A stretch of 64,000 bases of DNA from assembly GCA_958296075.1 (NCBI GenBank), contig CATQHW010000004.1, positions 124,001-188,000 on the forward strand, written 5' to 3'. Source of the DNA: an uncultured Spirochaetia bacterium (lineage in GTDB: Bacteria > Spirochaetota > Spirochaetia > SZUA-6 > Bin103). This document shows positions 16,838 to 27,207 of the stretch, in pieces. A model generated the notes under the pieces. It was not told the DNA's origin and ran no database searches. It saw only the letters and a program-made list of their open reading frames with translations. Within the stretch, counting starts at the first letter, position 1. The number at the start of each line of letters is the position of its first letter. Both the position numbers and the translations under genes were made by a program.

Positions 16838-17517
16838 GCGGAGCGGTGCTGGCGATGCGCGCGGTCACCAAGCGGTACGGCCTGCGGGCCGCCGGGGTGG
16901 TGCTGCGCGGCATCGACCTGGAACTGACCCGCGGCGCCTCGGTGGCGGTGACCGGCGTCAGCGGCTCCGGCAAGAGCACCCTGCTCAACCTGGCCGGCGG
17001 CCTGGACCGCGTCACCTCCGGCACGGTCTGGCTGGACGGCGCCGATCTCACCGCGCTCGACGAGGGCGAACTGGCGCTGCAGCGGCGCAAGCTCGGCCTG
17101 ATCTTCCAGTTCCATCACCTGCTGCGCGACTTCACGGCGCTGGAGAACGTGCTGATGCCCGCCCGCCTGCAGAACCGGCCGCGGGCGGCGGCCGTCGCCG
17201 CCGCCCGCGACATGCTCGACCGCGTCGGGCTGAGCGGCGCCGGCCACCGGTATCCGGCCGAGCTGTCCGGCGGCGAGCAGCAGCGCGTGGCGGTGGCGCG
17301 GGCGCTCGCCGCGCAACCGGCGCTGATCCTTGCCGACGAACCGACGGGCAACCTCGACCGGGCGGCATCGGACGCGGTCGCCGACCTGCTGTTCGGCCTG
17401 GTCGCCGAGCGCGGCGCCGCCTGCCTGCTGGTGACCCACGACGCCGATCTGGCCGCGCGGGCGGAACGCGTGCTGACGCTCCGGGACGGCGCGCTGGCCG
17501 CCGGCGGCCCGGCATGA
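16834..17517 (+). CDS. lolD: LolD-type ABC transporter ATPase
   Basis: This is the cytoplasmic ATPase that powers the two flanking permeases. In 227 residues are Walker A GVSGSGKST (about 42-50), the Q-loop FQFHH, the signature LSGGEQQRVAVARAL and Walker B LILADEPTGNLD, followed by an H-loop in LLVTHD. These match the LolD/MacB class. The frame extends upstream without a stop, but ATG 16834 overlapping the permease stop is the natural start. Its own stop overlaps the next permease start in the same way. Confidence 0.9.
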   Translation: MSGAVLAMRAVTKRYGLRAAGVVLRGIDLELTRGASVAVTGVSGSGKSTLLNLAGGLDRVTSGTVWLDGADLTALDEGELALQRRKLGLIFQFHHLLRDFTALENVLMPARLQNRPRAAAVAAARDMLDRVGLSGAGHRYPAELSGGEQQRVAVARALAAQPALILADEPTGNLDRAASDAVADLLFGLVAERGAACLLVTHDADLAARAERVLTLRDGALAAGGPA

Positions 17518-18755
17518 GGCTGCCGGTCGCGCCGTGGCTGGGCCTGACCATGGCCGGGCGCGGGCACGCTCGCGGCGGTCCCGCCCTGGCCGGCACCGCT
17601 CTGGGCATCGCCCTGAGCCTGGTGCCGGTGATCGTGGTGTTGGTGGTGGCGGACGGCATGATCGAAGGGATCACCGGGCGCTTCCTGGAGGTCGACACCT
17701 ACCATGCGCGGATCGCGCTGGACGGCCGCGAGCGGGACGTCGACGCGCTGCTGGCGGCGGTGCGGGCCGTGCCCGGGGTGACGCTGGCGGAGGTGGAGTT
17801 GCGTACCCCGGCCCTGCTGTTCAACGCCGGGCGGCGCGCCGGCGCGCAGGTGCGGTTCGTGCGTCCCGGCCTGTTGGAGCGCGACCCGGGCCTGCGGGGC
17901 TACCTCAGCGTGGAAGGCGCGTTCGACCTGGGGGCGGACGACCGCGTAGTGATCGGCCGGGAGCTGGCGGACGCGCTGGGCGTGGCGGCCGGCGACTCGG
18001 TGGGGCTGTGGGCGCAGGGCGGACGTTTCGCGGTGGTGCGCGTGGCCGGCCTGTACCGGTCCGGTTATCAGCAGCTCGACGGCGCGTACGCGTTCATGGC
18101 GGCGCCGGCGGCCGTGCGGCTTGGCGCCGCCGGCTCGCGGTTCGTGGGCGTCAAGGCGCGCGATCCGTTCGGCGGGCTGGAAGCGCTGTTGGCCGGCCTG
18201 GAAGCGGTGGTGCCGGCCGGGACGCGGTCGATCGGTTGGTACGAGCTGCAGTGGGCGGCGTATCGCTCCTACCGCGCCACCAAGGTGTGGCTGACCCTGA
18301 TCATGGCGGTGATCGCGCTGGTGGCGGCGGTCAACGTCGCCTCCGCCCTGCGCATGCTGCTGCTGGAACGGAGCGCGGAGATCGCGTACCTGCGCGCCAT
18401 GGGCGGCTCCGGCGATCAGGTCGGCGCGGCGTTCCTGACCGCCGGCCTGACGAGCGGCGCCGCCGGCGGCGTGGCCGGGGTCGCTCTGGGTCTGACCGTG
18501 GCGGTCAACGTCAACGAGCTGCTGGCGGCGCTGGAGTGGGCGGTGAACGCGGTGGGGCTGGTGCTGTCCGGCGCCGGTGAGCCGGTGCGGTTGCTCGACC
18601 GCTCCTTCTATCTGGAGGAGATACCGGTGCGCGCCGATCTTGGCCAGCTCGTCGCCGCGGCGGCGGCCGCCACGGTGGCGGCGGCGGTGGCGACGCTGCT
18701 CCCCGCGCGGCAGGCGGCGCGCCTCCGGCCGGTGGAGGATCTGCGGCAGCGGTAG
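17514..18755 (+). CDS. LolC/LolE-type ABC transporter permease (second permease)
   Basis: This 413-residue protein has the same layout as the permease two genes upstream: an N-terminal membrane segment (about residues 25-50), a periplasmic domain and a three-segment FtsX core with LERSAEIAYLRAMGGSGDQV as coupling helix. Having two different permeases flanking one ATPase points to a heterodimeric LolCDE-type machine that passes lipoproteins toward the outer membrane; MacB-like export is the alternative. Translation is coupled to the ATPase by an ATGA overlap. It is the last gene before the clpC promoter. Confidence 0.85.
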   Translation: MRLPVAPWLGLTMAGRGHARGGPALAGTALGIALSLVPVIVVLVVADGMIEGITGRFLEVDTYHARIALDGRERDVDALLAAVRAVPGVTLAEVELRTPALLFNAGRRAGAQVRFVRPGLLERDPGLRGYLSVEGAFDLGADDRVVIGRELADALGVAAGDSVGLWAQGGRFAVVRVAGLYRSGYQQLDGAYAFMAAPAAVRLGAAGSRFVGVKARDPFGGLEALLAGLEAVVPAGTRSIGWYELQWAAYRSYRATKVWLTLIMAVIALVAAVNVASALRMLLLERSAEIAYLRAMGGSGDQVGAAFLTAGLTSGAAGGVAGVALGLTVAVNVNELLAALEWAVNAVGLVLSGAGEPVRLLDRSFYLEEIPVRADLGQLVAAAAAATVAAAVATLLPARQAARLRPVEDLRQR

Positions 18756-18792
18756 CGCCTCCGCTGCCGCAGATACTCCATCGCCTGATGAT

Positions 18793-18821
18793 TTGATCGG
18801 CCCGCCGTCGTCTGCGATACT
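18793..18821 (+). promoter_or_regulatory. Putative sigma-70 promoter of clpC
   Basis: TTGATC (18793-18798), a 17-base spacer and GATACT (18816-18821) lie in the only sizeable gap of this region. No CIRCE or CtsR-type direct repeat was seen. The start is predicted near 18828, about 60 bases before the clpC ATG. Confidence 0.45.
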
Positions 18822-18887
18822 CTGTGCAAGCGCCGCGTCGTCTCCGATGCGGCAACCCCCCGGCAAGGTGAATCATGGAGGCAGGAC

Positions 18888-21374
18888 ATGACGTGGAAGG
18901 GCCTTACCCAGCGCGCCCAGAAGGTCGTTTCATTCAGGGCCCAGGAGGAAGCCAAGCGCTGTCACGCTGAGAAGCTGATGCCGGAGCACATCATTCTGGC
19001 GCTGCTCAAGGACGGCGAAGGGGTCGCCGTCAAGGCCCTGCAGCGGGTCAAGGTCGGCATCGACGAGATGCGGCGCGATATCGAGCGCAATCTGACGACC
19101 GGCAAGGGGGGCCTCATCCTCGGCGACATCGAGGCGTCCGAGCGCGCCAAGGCGGTGCTGAAGGGCGCCACGCACGAGGCCAAGAACATGGGGCACGTGT
19201 ACGTCGGCACCGAGCATCTGCTGCTGGCCGCGGCGCGCGACGATGCGGGCGCGACGTACCGCTACCTGGCGCAGCGCAACGTATCTCCCGAGCAGTTGCG
19301 CGAGGCGATCATCCGTATCAACGGATTGGGCGAAGCGCGGCAGGCCTCCGGGCCGAAACGGCGGACGCAGTCCGCCGCCGCCCGCAAGCCCACCCCGACC
19401 CTGGACGAGTTCAGTCGCGATCTGACCGCGCTGGCGCGTGAGGGCAAGCTGGACCCGGTGGTCGGCCGCACCCGCGAGATCCAGCGTGTGATCCAGATCC
19501 TGGCGCGGCGCACCAAGAACAACCCGGTGCTGATCGGCGAGCCGGGGGTCGGCAAGACCGCGATCGTCGAAGGGCTGGCGCAGAAGATCGTCAACGGCAC
19601 CGCGCCCGACGTCCTGCACGGCCGGCGCGTGCTGACGCTCGACTTGGCGTCACTGGTCGCCGGCACCAAGTACCGGGGCGAGTTCGAAGAGCGGCTGAAA
19701 CGGGTGATGAAGGAGATCGTCACCGCCGGCAACGTCATCATGTTCATCGACGAGCTGCATACGATCATCGGCGCGGGCGGCGCCGAGGGGGCGATCGACG
19801 CCTCCAACATGCTCAAACCGGCCTTGTCGCGAGGTGAGCTGCAGTGCATCGGCGCCACCACGCTGGCCGAACAGCGCAAGTACATCGAGCGCGACGCCGC
19901 GCTGGAGCGCCGGTTCCAGTCGGTGTTCGTGGACGAGCCGTCGGTGGAGGAGACGGTGGAGATACTCAAGGGGGTCAAGGACCGCTACGCGCAGTTCCAC
20001 AGCGTGGTCTACACCTACGAAGCCCTGGAAACGGCGGCGTCGCTGTCCGCCCGCTACATTTCCGACCGCCACCTGCCGGACAAGGCGATCGACCTGCTGG
20101 ACGAATCGGGGTCACGCAGCCGCATCGACAACAGCGCCCGGCCGCAGGAGATGGTCGTGCTCGACCAGGAGATCGAGCGCCTGATGATCGAGAAGACCAA
20201 TCTGGTCAACGGCCAGAACTACGAGAAGGCGGCCGCCGTGCGCGACCAGGTCGACGTGCTGCGGCAGAAGCTCGAGAAGCAGGAGCGCGAATGGGCGCGC
20301 TCCACGCAGGGCGAGCAGCGGCTGGTGGAGTCGGAGGACATCCAGCGCGTGATATCGGAGATCACCGGCGTCCCGCTGGCGCGCATCGCTCAGTCGGAGT
20401 CGCGCCGCCTGCTGGAGATAGAGAACGAGTTGCACGAGCGCATGGTCGGCCAGGAAGAGGCGATCAGCGCGGTGGCCGCCGCGATACGCCGGTCACGCAC
20501 CGGCCTGTCATCGCCGAAGCGGCCCATGGGCTCCTTCGTCTTTCTGGGGCCGACCGGGGTGGGCAAGACCGAGCTGGCCAAGACCCTGGCCGAGTTCATG
20601 TTCGGCGACGAGGAGTCGCTGATCCTGGTCGACATGTCGGATTACATGGAGAAGCACAACGTATCGCGGCTGGTGGGCGCGCCGCCCGGCTACGTGGGGT
20701 ATGACGAAGGCGGCATGCTTACGGAAAAGGTGCGGCGCCGGCCGTACAGCGTCATCCTGCTCGACGAGATCGAGAAGGCGCATCCCGACGTGTTCAACAT
20801 CCTCCTGCAGGTGCTGGAAGAGGGGCAGCTCCAGGATCACCTGGGCCATACGGTGTCGTTCCGCAACACCATCCTGATCATGACCTCGAACGCCGGCGCC
20901 CGCGAGATCATCCAGGACGGATCGCTGGGCTTCCGCACCGAGCGGTCGGCGATGCGCTTCGCCGACATCAAGTCCTCGGCGCTGGCGGAGATGAAGCGTC
21001 TGTTCCGCCCGGAGTTCCTGAACCGGGTCGATGAGGTGGTCGTCTTTCATGCCCTGGAACGCGAGCATCTGGAGAAGATACTCGACCGGCTCCTGGGGGA
21101 GGTAGGCGAACGGCTCGCCGAGCAGAACATCGACCTGCGGGTGAGCCGGCGCGCGCGCGGCTACCTGATCGACAACGGCTCCGACGAGAAGTACGGTGCG
21201 CGCCCGTTGCGGCGCCTGATCCAGAAAGAGGTGGAGGATCCGCTGTCGCTGGAAATCTTGCGCGGCCGGTTCCAGGCGGGGAGCGCCGTCACCGTCGACG
21301 TAAAGGACGATCGGCTGCTGTTCCGCAAACGGCGCGCGGCCGTCAAGCAAGCCAGAGAGCTGGTCACCACCTGA
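18888..21374 (+). CDS. clpC: ATP-dependent Clp protease ATP-binding subunit ClpC
   Basis: This AAA+ unfoldase feeds ClpP or acts as a disaggregase. Its 828 residues contain the N-domain with two repeats (about 4-150), AAA1 with GEPGVGKTA (about 216-224), a middle segment with a UVR-type motif ([20 protein letters not shown]) that marks ClpC rather than ClpA or ClpB, AAA2 with GPTGVGKTE and the closing D2-small domain. The ATG at 18888 is preceded by GGAGG 8 bases upstream. No clpP is in the window. Confidence 0.95.
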   Translation: MTWKGLTQRAQKVVSFRAQEEAKRCHAEKLMPEHIILALLKDGEGVAVKALQRVKVGIDEMRRDIERNLTTGKGGLILGDIEASERAKAVLKGATHEAKNMGHVYVGTEHLLLAAARDDAGATYRYLAQRNVSPEQLREAIIRINGLGEARQASGPKRRTQSAAARKPTPTLDEFSRDLTALAREGKLDPVVGRTREIQRVIQILARRTKNNPVLIGEPGVGKTAIVEGLAQKIVNGTAPDVLHGRRVLTLDLASLVAGTKYRGEFEERLKRVMKEIVTAGNVIMFIDELHTIIGAGGAEGAIDASNMLKPALSRGELQCIGATTLAEQRKYIERDAALERRFQSVFVDEPSVEETVEILKGVKDRYAQFHSVVYTYEALETAASLSARYISDRHLPDKAIDLLDESGSRSRIDNSARPQEMVVLDQEIERLMIEKTNLVNGQNYEKAAAVRDQVDVLRQKLEKQEREWARSTQGEQRLVESEDIQRVISEITGVPLARIAQSESRRLLEIENELHERMVGQEEAISAVAAAIRRSRTGLSSPKRPMGSFVFLGPTGVGKTELAKTLAEFMFGDEESLILVDMSDYMEKHNVSRLVGAPPGYVGYDEGGMLTEKVRRRPYSVILLDEIEKAHPDVFNILLQVLEEGQLQDHLGHTVSFRNTILIMTSNAGAREIIQDGSLGFRTERSAMRFADIKSSALAEMKRLFRPEFLNRVDEVVVFHALEREHLEKILDRLLGEVGERLAEQNIDLRVSRRARGYLIDNGSDEKYGARPLRRLIQKEVEDPLSLEILRGRFQAGSAVTVDVKDDRLLFRKRRAAVKQARELVTT

Positions 21375-21375
21375 C

Positions 21376-24348
21376 TTGACGGGCTTCTTCGCGCGGGGCG
21401 TATCGCCGGCAGCCGCGCTGCGGCTCGCGCTGCTCCTGACCCTGGCCGCTCCGGCAGCCGCCCAGGAGGCCAGCGATCTCTACCAGCGGGGCGCCGACGC
21501 CTTCGCCGACGGTCTGTTCGCCAACGCTGCGCAGACGTTCACGACGCTGGTCGAGCGCCATCCGGACTTCGAACTGCGCTCCGACGCCGCCTTTCTGCTC
21601 GCCCTCGCCCGGTACCATCTGCAGGAGCACGCGGAGTCGCTGGCGCTGCTGAGGGCGTTCGCGGACCGTTATCCGGAGTCCGAGCACGTGGCGGTCCTCG
21701 ATCACTGGCGGGCGGCCAACCTGATGGCGCAGGGACGGGCGGCCGAGGCGGCGGAGCTCGCCGCACGGCAACTCGGACGCGCGGACGCGCCGGTGGAGTA
21801 CCGCTGGCGTACCTTGCTGCTGCACGCGGCCGCCCTGGAAGCGGCGGGCCGCCCGGCCGATGCCGAACGCGCCTACCTCGACATGGCCGGCGAGCTGCCG
21901 GAGTCGGAACGGGCTGACGCGCTGTTCCGGGCGGGCCAGATCGCCTACCAGGCCGGGCGCTACGCGGATGCGGCTGAGACCTTCGGGCGTATCGTGTTCG
22001 ACCACGCCGGCAGCGCGCGCGCTCCGCAGGCGCTGTTCGCGCAGGCGGACGCCTCGCTGCTGGCGGGGGAGCACGGCACGGCCGCGGAGCGCTTCACGCG
22101 GTACCTGGAACTCTTCCCGGACGGTGAGCTGGCGGCAACGGCCTGGAGCCGCCTGCCGTTTCTGTACCTGGCCGACGAGCAGTTCGCCCTGGCGGCCGAA
22201 TACGCCGATCGGGCGCTGGCGTACGCGGGCGCCGGCTTGACCGGGCGGCTGCTGCAGGTCAAGGGCGAGGCGGCGCTGCAATTGGGCGAACTGGACCGCG
22301 CCGTCGACGCGCTGCAGGGGGCGCTGGACGCCGGCCTCGGGCCGGGCGACGGGCAGCGCGCCGCGTACCATCTGGCGCTCGCCTATCTGGAAGGCGATCG
22401 GCGTTCGTCCGGTCTGGATTGGCTGCAGCGGGCCGGCGAGGGCCCGGACGCGGGAATGGCGGCGAGCGCCGTCCTGAACCGGGCGTACTTGCTGATCGAG
22501 GACGGCGAACTGGCCGGCGGGGCCAGGGAGCTGCAGCGGTTCGCCGACCGCTATCCCAACCACCCGCGCGTGACCGAGGCGCTGCAGGTCCTGGCGCGGA
22601 CGCGGGAGGCGTTGGGAGAGACGGAGGCGGCTCTCGACGCGTGGGAACGGTTGTCGCTGGCGATGGAGGCCGGCGGCCTCATCGGCGTGCCGGTATCGGC
22701 AGGCCCCGCGTCGCTGGCGACGCTGCTGCACGCCGCCGACGCCGCGGTCGCCGTCGATCAGGATGATCGCGCGCTGGCGTTGCTGGCGCGCCTGCGGCGG
22801 CTCGGGGCGCAGCCGGAGTCGCTGGAGGGGGTCTACCGCATCGGCCGCATCTACGGTAACCGCGGCGAGCACCGGCGCGCCGCCGACTTCTACCGGGAGG
22901 TCGTGGAGACCGCGCCGCGGGGGGAGTTGTACTGGCGCGCTCGCCTGGCGCTGGGGGCCGAGCTGTTCAACGCCGGCGAGTACCAGGAGGCGCAGGGCGT
23001 TCTGCGCGATGGCGACCGCGGCGGCGTGTGGGAGCCCTATCGCTACCTGGCGTTGGGCCGCGTCCACTACCGCCTGCGCGAGTCCGACCAGGCGACCGAA
23101 GCGCTGGCGGTCGCCGCGCGGGCGCCGGACGCTGCGGTCGCGGCCGAGGCGTCCTATCTGTATGCGGCCGCCCTCTACCAGGGCGGCCGCTACGAAGGCT
23201 CCCGCGACGCGTATCTGGCGTTCGTGGATCGATACCCCGGCGCGGCGCAGGTGCCGTCCGCGTTCTACCGGGCCGCCCTCAGCGCGCTGCGGCTCGATCA
23301 GCCGGAGCGCGCTCGGCAGCTCTTCGCCACCGGCCTTTCGACCATCGAGTTGCGGGAATCGGTGGCGGCGGTCGGCCCGTCCGGCGCGGGCGGCGTGGAT
23401 ATGGCGCAGGAGATACTGTACATGCTGGTCGACGGGGCGCTCGCCGCGGATCGGGTCGAAGACGCGGCGGCCGCCCTGGGGAAGCTGCGCCTGCGCGCGC
23501 CGAACGGGCTCATGGCGGCGGAGGCCGGCCTGCGGTACGGCGAGCACCTGGTCGCACAAGGGCAGACGGAAGCCGGCCTGCAGGCCCTGCGGCAGGTCGC
23601 CGACTACGGCGGCGAGGGGCCAGGCCGGCGGGCTCTGTCGGCCGCGGGCCAGGCCGCCGAGGCGCTCGGCCGGTACGCAGAGGCGGCAGATCTGCACTGG
23701 CGCACGCTGCTGGCCGCGCACGACACCGGCCTGCGCGAGCGGGCGCTTGACGGCCTGCGCGACAGCTTCGAGGCGATCGGCGCGACGGCCGCCCAACGCT
23801 ATTATCTCAAGGCGGCAGCCGCCGACCCGGAACTGCCGGCGGACGTGCGCGCTCGCGTGATGTACGACTACGCCATGCTGATCCATCCACGGCAGCCGCA
23901 CGCTGCCGCCTCCATCCTGCAGGTGTCGCTTCCCGATCTGAGCGCCGGCCCCGAACGCGACGACGGCTACTTCCTGCTGGCCGAAAGCTACCGGCAGGCC
24001 GGGGAGCTGCAGCGGGCGATCGACGCGTATCGGGTGGTGTCGGAAGTCGCGGTAGCCGGCGGCGGCCGGCAGGCCGAGGCGCATCTGCGTCTGGCGCAGC
24101 TCATGGTGGAGACCGACGGCGAAGCGGCGGCCGCCGGCGAGCTGGCAAACGTCGCGCTGCGGTTCCCCGATCAGGGCGACGTCGCCTCCGAAGCTCTCTA
24201 TTTCGCGATCGCGCTGTTCCAGCAAGCCGGCGCCGAACGGTCGGCCAACCGTCTCCGCGACCGGCTGCTGCAGCGCTATGCGGACAGCGCGTGGACCGAG
24301 CGCGTGCGCAACGATCAGGCAGCGGTCTCAGCGGCCTCGGAGGGTTGA
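21376..24348 (+). CDS. Large exported TPR-repeat protein
   Basis: The 990-residue product has a cleavable-looking signal (AAALRLALLLTLAAPAAAQEAS, cut near residue 33). Almost the whole remainder consists of tandem 34-residue TPR helices; recognisable units begin SDLYQRGADAFADGLFANAA, ALFRAGQIAYQAGRYADAAE and YRAALSALRLDQPERARQLF. Such periplasmic TPR scaffolds usually assemble envelope complexes; no enzymatic motif was seen. Start TTG 21376 follows the clpC stop by 1 base and lacks a clear ribosome-binding site, suggesting translational coupling to clpC. The 3' end overlaps the convergent methyltransferase gene by 21 bases. Confidence 0.75.
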   Translation: MTGFFARGVSPAAALRLALLLTLAAPAAAQEASDLYQRGADAFADGLFANAAQTFTTLVERHPDFELRSDAAFLLALARYHLQEHAESLALLRAFADRYPESEHVAVLDHWRAANLMAQGRAAEAAELAARQLGRADAPVEYRWRTLLLHAAALEAAGRPADAERAYLDMAGELPESERADALFRAGQIAYQAGRYADAAETFGRIVFDHAGSARAPQALFAQADASLLAGEHGTAAERFTRYLELFPDGELAATAWSRLPFLYLADEQFALAAEYADRALAYAGAGLTGRLLQVKGEAALQLGELDRAVDALQGALDAGLGPGDGQRAAYHLALAYLEGDRRSSGLDWLQRAGEGPDAGMAASAVLNRAYLLIEDGELAGGARELQRFADRYPNHPRVTEALQVLARTREALGETEAALDAWERLSLAMEAGGLIGVPVSAGPASLATLLHAADAAVAVDQDDRALALLARLRRLGAQPESLEGVYRIGRIYGNRGEHRRAADFYREVVETAPRGELYWRARLALGAELFNAGEYQEAQGVLRDGDRGGVWEPYRYLALGRVHYRLRESDQATEALAVAARAPDAAVAAEASYLYAAALYQGGRYEGSRDAYLAFVDRYPGAAQVPSAFYRAALSALRLDQPERARQLFATGLSTIELRESVAAVGPSGAGGVDMAQEILYMLVDGALAADRVEDAAAALGKLRLRAPNGLMAAEAGLRYGEHLVAQGQTEAGLQALRQVADYGGEGPGRRALSAAGQAAEALGRYAEAADLHWRTLLAAHDTGLRERALDGLRDSFEAIGATAAQRYYLKAAAADPELPADVRARVMYDYAMLIHPRQPHAAASILQVSLPDLSAGPERDDGYFLLAESYRQAGELQRAIDAYRVVSEVAVAGGGRQAEAHLRLAQLMVETDGEAAAAGELANVALRFPDQGDVASEALYFAIALFQQAGAERSANRLRDRLLQRYADSAWTERVRNDQAAVSAASEG

Positions 24349-25590
24349 CGGACGCCGTTCCATCAGCACCGCCCGAAAACCGCGGCGGCGCCGGTCGGCG
24401 AGCTTCGCGAACCCGGTCAAGCCGCGCAGCGCCCGTTCGACCGGCGTGCTGCCGGCGGTCAGGAGCAGCCGGCCGGCCGGCTCCAATAACCGATCGGCGG
24501 CCTCGGCGATCCACCGCCACCACGGTCCGTCGGTGTCGGCGTGCGCGGCGACCACTCCGCTGAAACGGCTGATCGTCCGGGCGGCCGCGATCGACGGGGC
24601 GTGCACGCCGGCGACGGTGATGCCGGCCCGGCGCAGGTTGTGCCGCGTGACCGCCACCTGCAGCAGGTCGCGGCTGCCGGCGGTGATCGCCGGCGCCTCC
24701 CCGGCGGTGACCGCCGGCAGCGCCAACCGGCACGCGGCCAGCCCCTGTCCCGGATTCCAGATCAGCACGCGGGGGCCGAGCGTGTCCGCGCGCACCAGGG
24801 GCTCGGCGGCGCGCAGCGCGTAGGGGACGGAGTCGAAGTCCGGCAGCCCCCACGCCGCCTGCAGCCGCACGCCCTGCCCGCCGTAGCGCAGCTCCGTTTC
24901 GCCGCGCAGGTAGGCGCCGAGTCGGCCGTCCACCGGCGGCGGGCCGCCGATCTCGGTGGTGCCGATCTCGGTAGGGCCGGCCTTGGCCACGAGTACCGTG
25001 TGCGACCGCAGCTCGCGCCGGTGCAGGATGCGCGCGCGGCCGCAGAGCGCATGCTCCACCAGCCCCTGGCGCGCTCGGATGACCACCAGGGCCAGATGGC
25101 CGCGCGGCGCGGCGGCCGCCGCCGACCGCACCAGCATGGCCAGCACCGGTTCCCCCACCTTGGCCGGCAGGTTGGCGGCGACCAGATCGAACGGCGCGCG
25201 GCCGCCCGGCACGCCCAGACAGCCGACCGCGGTCGCCCCCGCAGCGCCGTTCTCCTGAGCGTTGGCGGCGCTGACGGCGGCCGCCAGCGCGTCACGGTCG
25301 CTCATGACGACCGGTGACTGCGGCCACAGCGCCGCCAGCGCCACGCCGATGACCCCGGTTCCGCAGCCCAGATCGAGCGCGCGGCGCACCGGCAGGCCCG
25401 CCAGGCGGTCGGCCACGGTGTCGAGCAGCGCGCGGGTGCCCGCATCGACGTCGTCGCCGCTGAACAGCGACTGAGAAAGCCACAGCCGCACGGTGCGGCC
25501 GGCCCAGGGGAACGCGACGCGCTTGTGGAGCAGGCCGTGCGCGCGCAGCGCCGCGGCCGAAGGGAATCCCGCCTGGATCGGTTCGATCAG
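24328..25590 (-). CDS. RsmC/RlmG-type class I SAM-dependent methyltransferase (probable rRNA guanine methyltransferase)
   Basis: This is a methyltransferase-small fold protein. The conserved N-terminal VRLWLSQSLFSGDDVDAGTRALL precedes SAM motif I LDLGCGTGVIGVAL, and motif IV reads VAANLPAK, an N-L-P-A variant of the usual NPPF/Y. A long C-terminal half (about 200 residues) contains a second domain, as in two-domain RsmC/RlmG proteins, but it is out of the usual order, so the target base is not assigned. The start is uncertain. No ATG, GTG or TTG precedes the conserved block. CTG at 25590 overlaps the efp stop (CTGA), and GTG 25491 would cut into the conserved part. It is the last gene of the epmA-efp unit. 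Confidence 0.7.
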   Translation of the reverse strand: MIEPIQAGFPSAAALRAHGLLHKRVAFPWAGRTVRLWLSQSLFSGDDVDAGTRALLDTVADRLAGLPVRRALDLGCGTGVIGVALAALWPQSPVVMSDRDALAAAVSAANAQENGAAGATAVGCLGVPGGRAPFDLVAANLPAKVGEPVLAMLVRSAAAAAPRGHLALVVIRARQGLVEHALCGRARILHRRELRSHTVLVAKAGPTEIGTTEIGGPPPVDGRLGAYLRGETELRYGGQGVRLQAAWGLPDFDSVPYALRAAEPLVRADTLGPRVLIWNPGQGLAACRLALPAVTAGEAPAITAGSRDLLQVAVTRHNLRRAGITVAGVHAPSIAAARTISRFSGVVAAHADTDGPWWRWIAEAADRLLEPAGRLLLTAGSTPVERALRGLTGFAKLADRRRRGFRAVLMERRPSTLRGR

Positions 25591-26144
25591 GCCCGTTCGA
25601 CGTACGCGCCGGTGGTCGTGTTGACCACCACGTGATCGCCGGACTTGATGAACAGCGGCACCTGCACGGTGAGTCCGGTCTCCGTGGTGACCGGCTTGGT
25701 GGCGCCGGTGGCGGTGTCGCCGCGCTCGGCGTGCGGCGCTTCGATCACCTTCAGCTTCATCTTCAGCGGGAGCTGCACCGCCAGCGGATCGTCGCCCCAC
25801 ATCAGCACCTGAAAGGACTCGCCCTCTTTCATGAAGCGCGTAACCCCGTCGCCGACGCTGGCTATGGGAACGTTGAACTGGTCGTAGGAAGCGGCGTCCA
25901 TGAAGACCAGGTGGTCGGCGTCGGCGTAGAGGTATTGCGCGTCGCGCGCCTCCACGTCGGCTTCCTCCACCGTCTCATGCGACTTGATGACGTCGCGGAT
26001 CACCTGTCCGGTGCGCGCGTGCTTCAGCTTGAGCCGGACGAACGCCGATCCCTTGCCGGGTTTGACGAACTCGCGATCGGTGACCAGATACGGATCTCCC
26101 CGGAACAGCAGGTAGATCCCCTTGGCGATTGCGCCCGCTTTCAT
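25587..26144 (-). CDS. efp: Translation elongation factor P
   Basis: EF-P rescues ribosomes stalled on polyproline stretches. The 185-residue protein has the KOW-like N-domain with the modification loop KPGKGSAF (Lys 31, matching the modified Lys 34 of E. coli), followed by the OB domains and the C-terminal TGLTVQVPLFIKSGD signature. A lysine in this loop, rather than arginine, fits modification by the EpmA ligase whose gene lies 46 bases upstream on the same strand. ATG 26144 begins MKAGAIAKGI. Confidence 0.95.
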   Translation of the reverse strand: MKAGAIAKGIYLLFRGDPYLVTDREFVKPGKGSAFVRLKLKHARTGQVIRDVIKSHETVEEADVEARDAQYLYADADHLVFMDAASYDQFNVPIASVGDGVTRFMKEGESFQVLMWGDDPLAVQLPLKMKLKVIEAPHAERGDTATGATKPVTTETGLTVQVPLFIKSGDHVVVNTTTGAYVERA

Positions 26145-26190
26145 CTCGCCGTGAACCGTCCGGGCCGGACCCTATCACGGCCGGGCAGCG

Positions 26191-27177
26191 TTACCATAGC
26201 CGGGCGTGGTGGAGCGGAAAGGCGATCACCTCGCTGATGTCGTCCCGCCGGTCGATCGCCATCATCAACCGCTCGACGCCGAGCGCCACTCCCGCGCAGG
26301 TCGCCGGACCGCCGCGCACCTGGTCCGCCATCGCCCGGTCGGGCGGGTGCCGGACGACGGCGGTGCGCTCCTTGCGCGCCGCTTCCCGATCGATCACCCG
26401 CGCCAGCCGGCCGGCGTCGGTCTCTTCCTGGAAGCAGTTGGCGATCTCCAGCCGGCCGGCGTACAGCTCCCAGCGCCGGCAGTACGGGGTGCCGGCGATT
26501 GGCTGCGCGAAGGTCGGCACCTTCTGCGGATACTCGTAGACCACGGTACCTCGGCCAGACGGCAACTCCGGCTCCACCAGGGCGAGCCAGACACGGTTGA
26601 ATATCTGCTCCCAGGTGTCGTCGCGCGCCGTGCGCACGCCCGCCGCGCCGGCCGCGCGGCGAAAGCGGCCGGGATCGCCGGCGTCGTCAAGGTCGATGCC
26701 GGCCGCCCGCAGGATCGCGTCGCGGACCGTGACGCGGTCGAAGGGGACCGGCAGCGGCGCTTCGGCCGGCAGCGCCGCCACCAGCCGCTGCAGACGCTCA
26801 ACTTCCGCGAGGTACGCGCCGCCGGGGGAGTACCACTCCAGCAGGGTGAACTCCGGGCTGTGCGTGCGGTCGAGTTCGGCGCCGTTGCGGAACGCGGGCG
26901 CGACCTGGAAGATCGGCCCGGACCCCATGGCGACCAGTCTGCGCATGTGGCGCTCCGGCGACGGGCTCAGAAAGAGCGGCGCCCCGCGCTCCACCTCCGG
27001 CTCCGCGCCCGGCCGGTGCAGCCGCGTGGCGAATACCTCGATCGCCGGCTCCGGCAGCAGCGAGGGCGAGATCAGCGGCGTGGTCACCTCCTGAAAGCCG
27101 TCGGCGGCGAAGAAGGAGCGGATCGCCGTCAGGGTTCGGCCGTGACGGCGGGCGCGTGCGAGCGGCGATCCGGTCAT
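26191..27177 (-). CDS. epmA: EF-P--(R)-beta-lysine ligase EpmA (PoxA/GenX, LysRS-like)
   Basis: This is a class II lysyl-tRNA synthetase paralogue without the anticodon-binding domain that attaches (beta-)lysine to EF-P. The 328-residue product opens with a helix leading to FQEVTTPLISPSLLPEPAIEVF, shows motif 2 as FQVAPAFRNGAELDRTHSPEFTLLEWY and motif 3 as GVALGVERLMMAI. The length (325 in E. coli) and missing N-terminal OB domain exclude LysRS. It lies directly upstream of efp, its substrate. No EpmB lysine aminomutase gene is in the window, so the attached residue may be alpha- or beta-lysine. Confidence 0.92.
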   Translation of the reverse strand: MTGSPLARARRHGRTLTAIRSFFAADGFQEVTTPLISPSLLPEPAIEVFATRLHRPGAEPEVERGAPLFLSPSPERHMRRLVAMGSGPIFQVAPAFRNGAELDRTHSPEFTLLEWYSPGGAYLAEVERLQRLVAALPAEAPLPVPFDRVTVRDAILRAAGIDLDDAGDPGRFRRAAGAAGVRTARDDTWEQIFNRVWLALVEPELPSGRGTVVYEYPQKVPTFAQPIAGTPYCRRWELYAGRLEIANCFQEETDAGRLARVIDREAARKERTAVVRHPPDRAMADQVRGGPATCAGVALGVERLMMAIDRRDDISEVIAFPLHHARLW

Positions 27178-27207
27178 CGCGCGGTGCGCCCTTCGCGTCC
27201 CGGCGCG

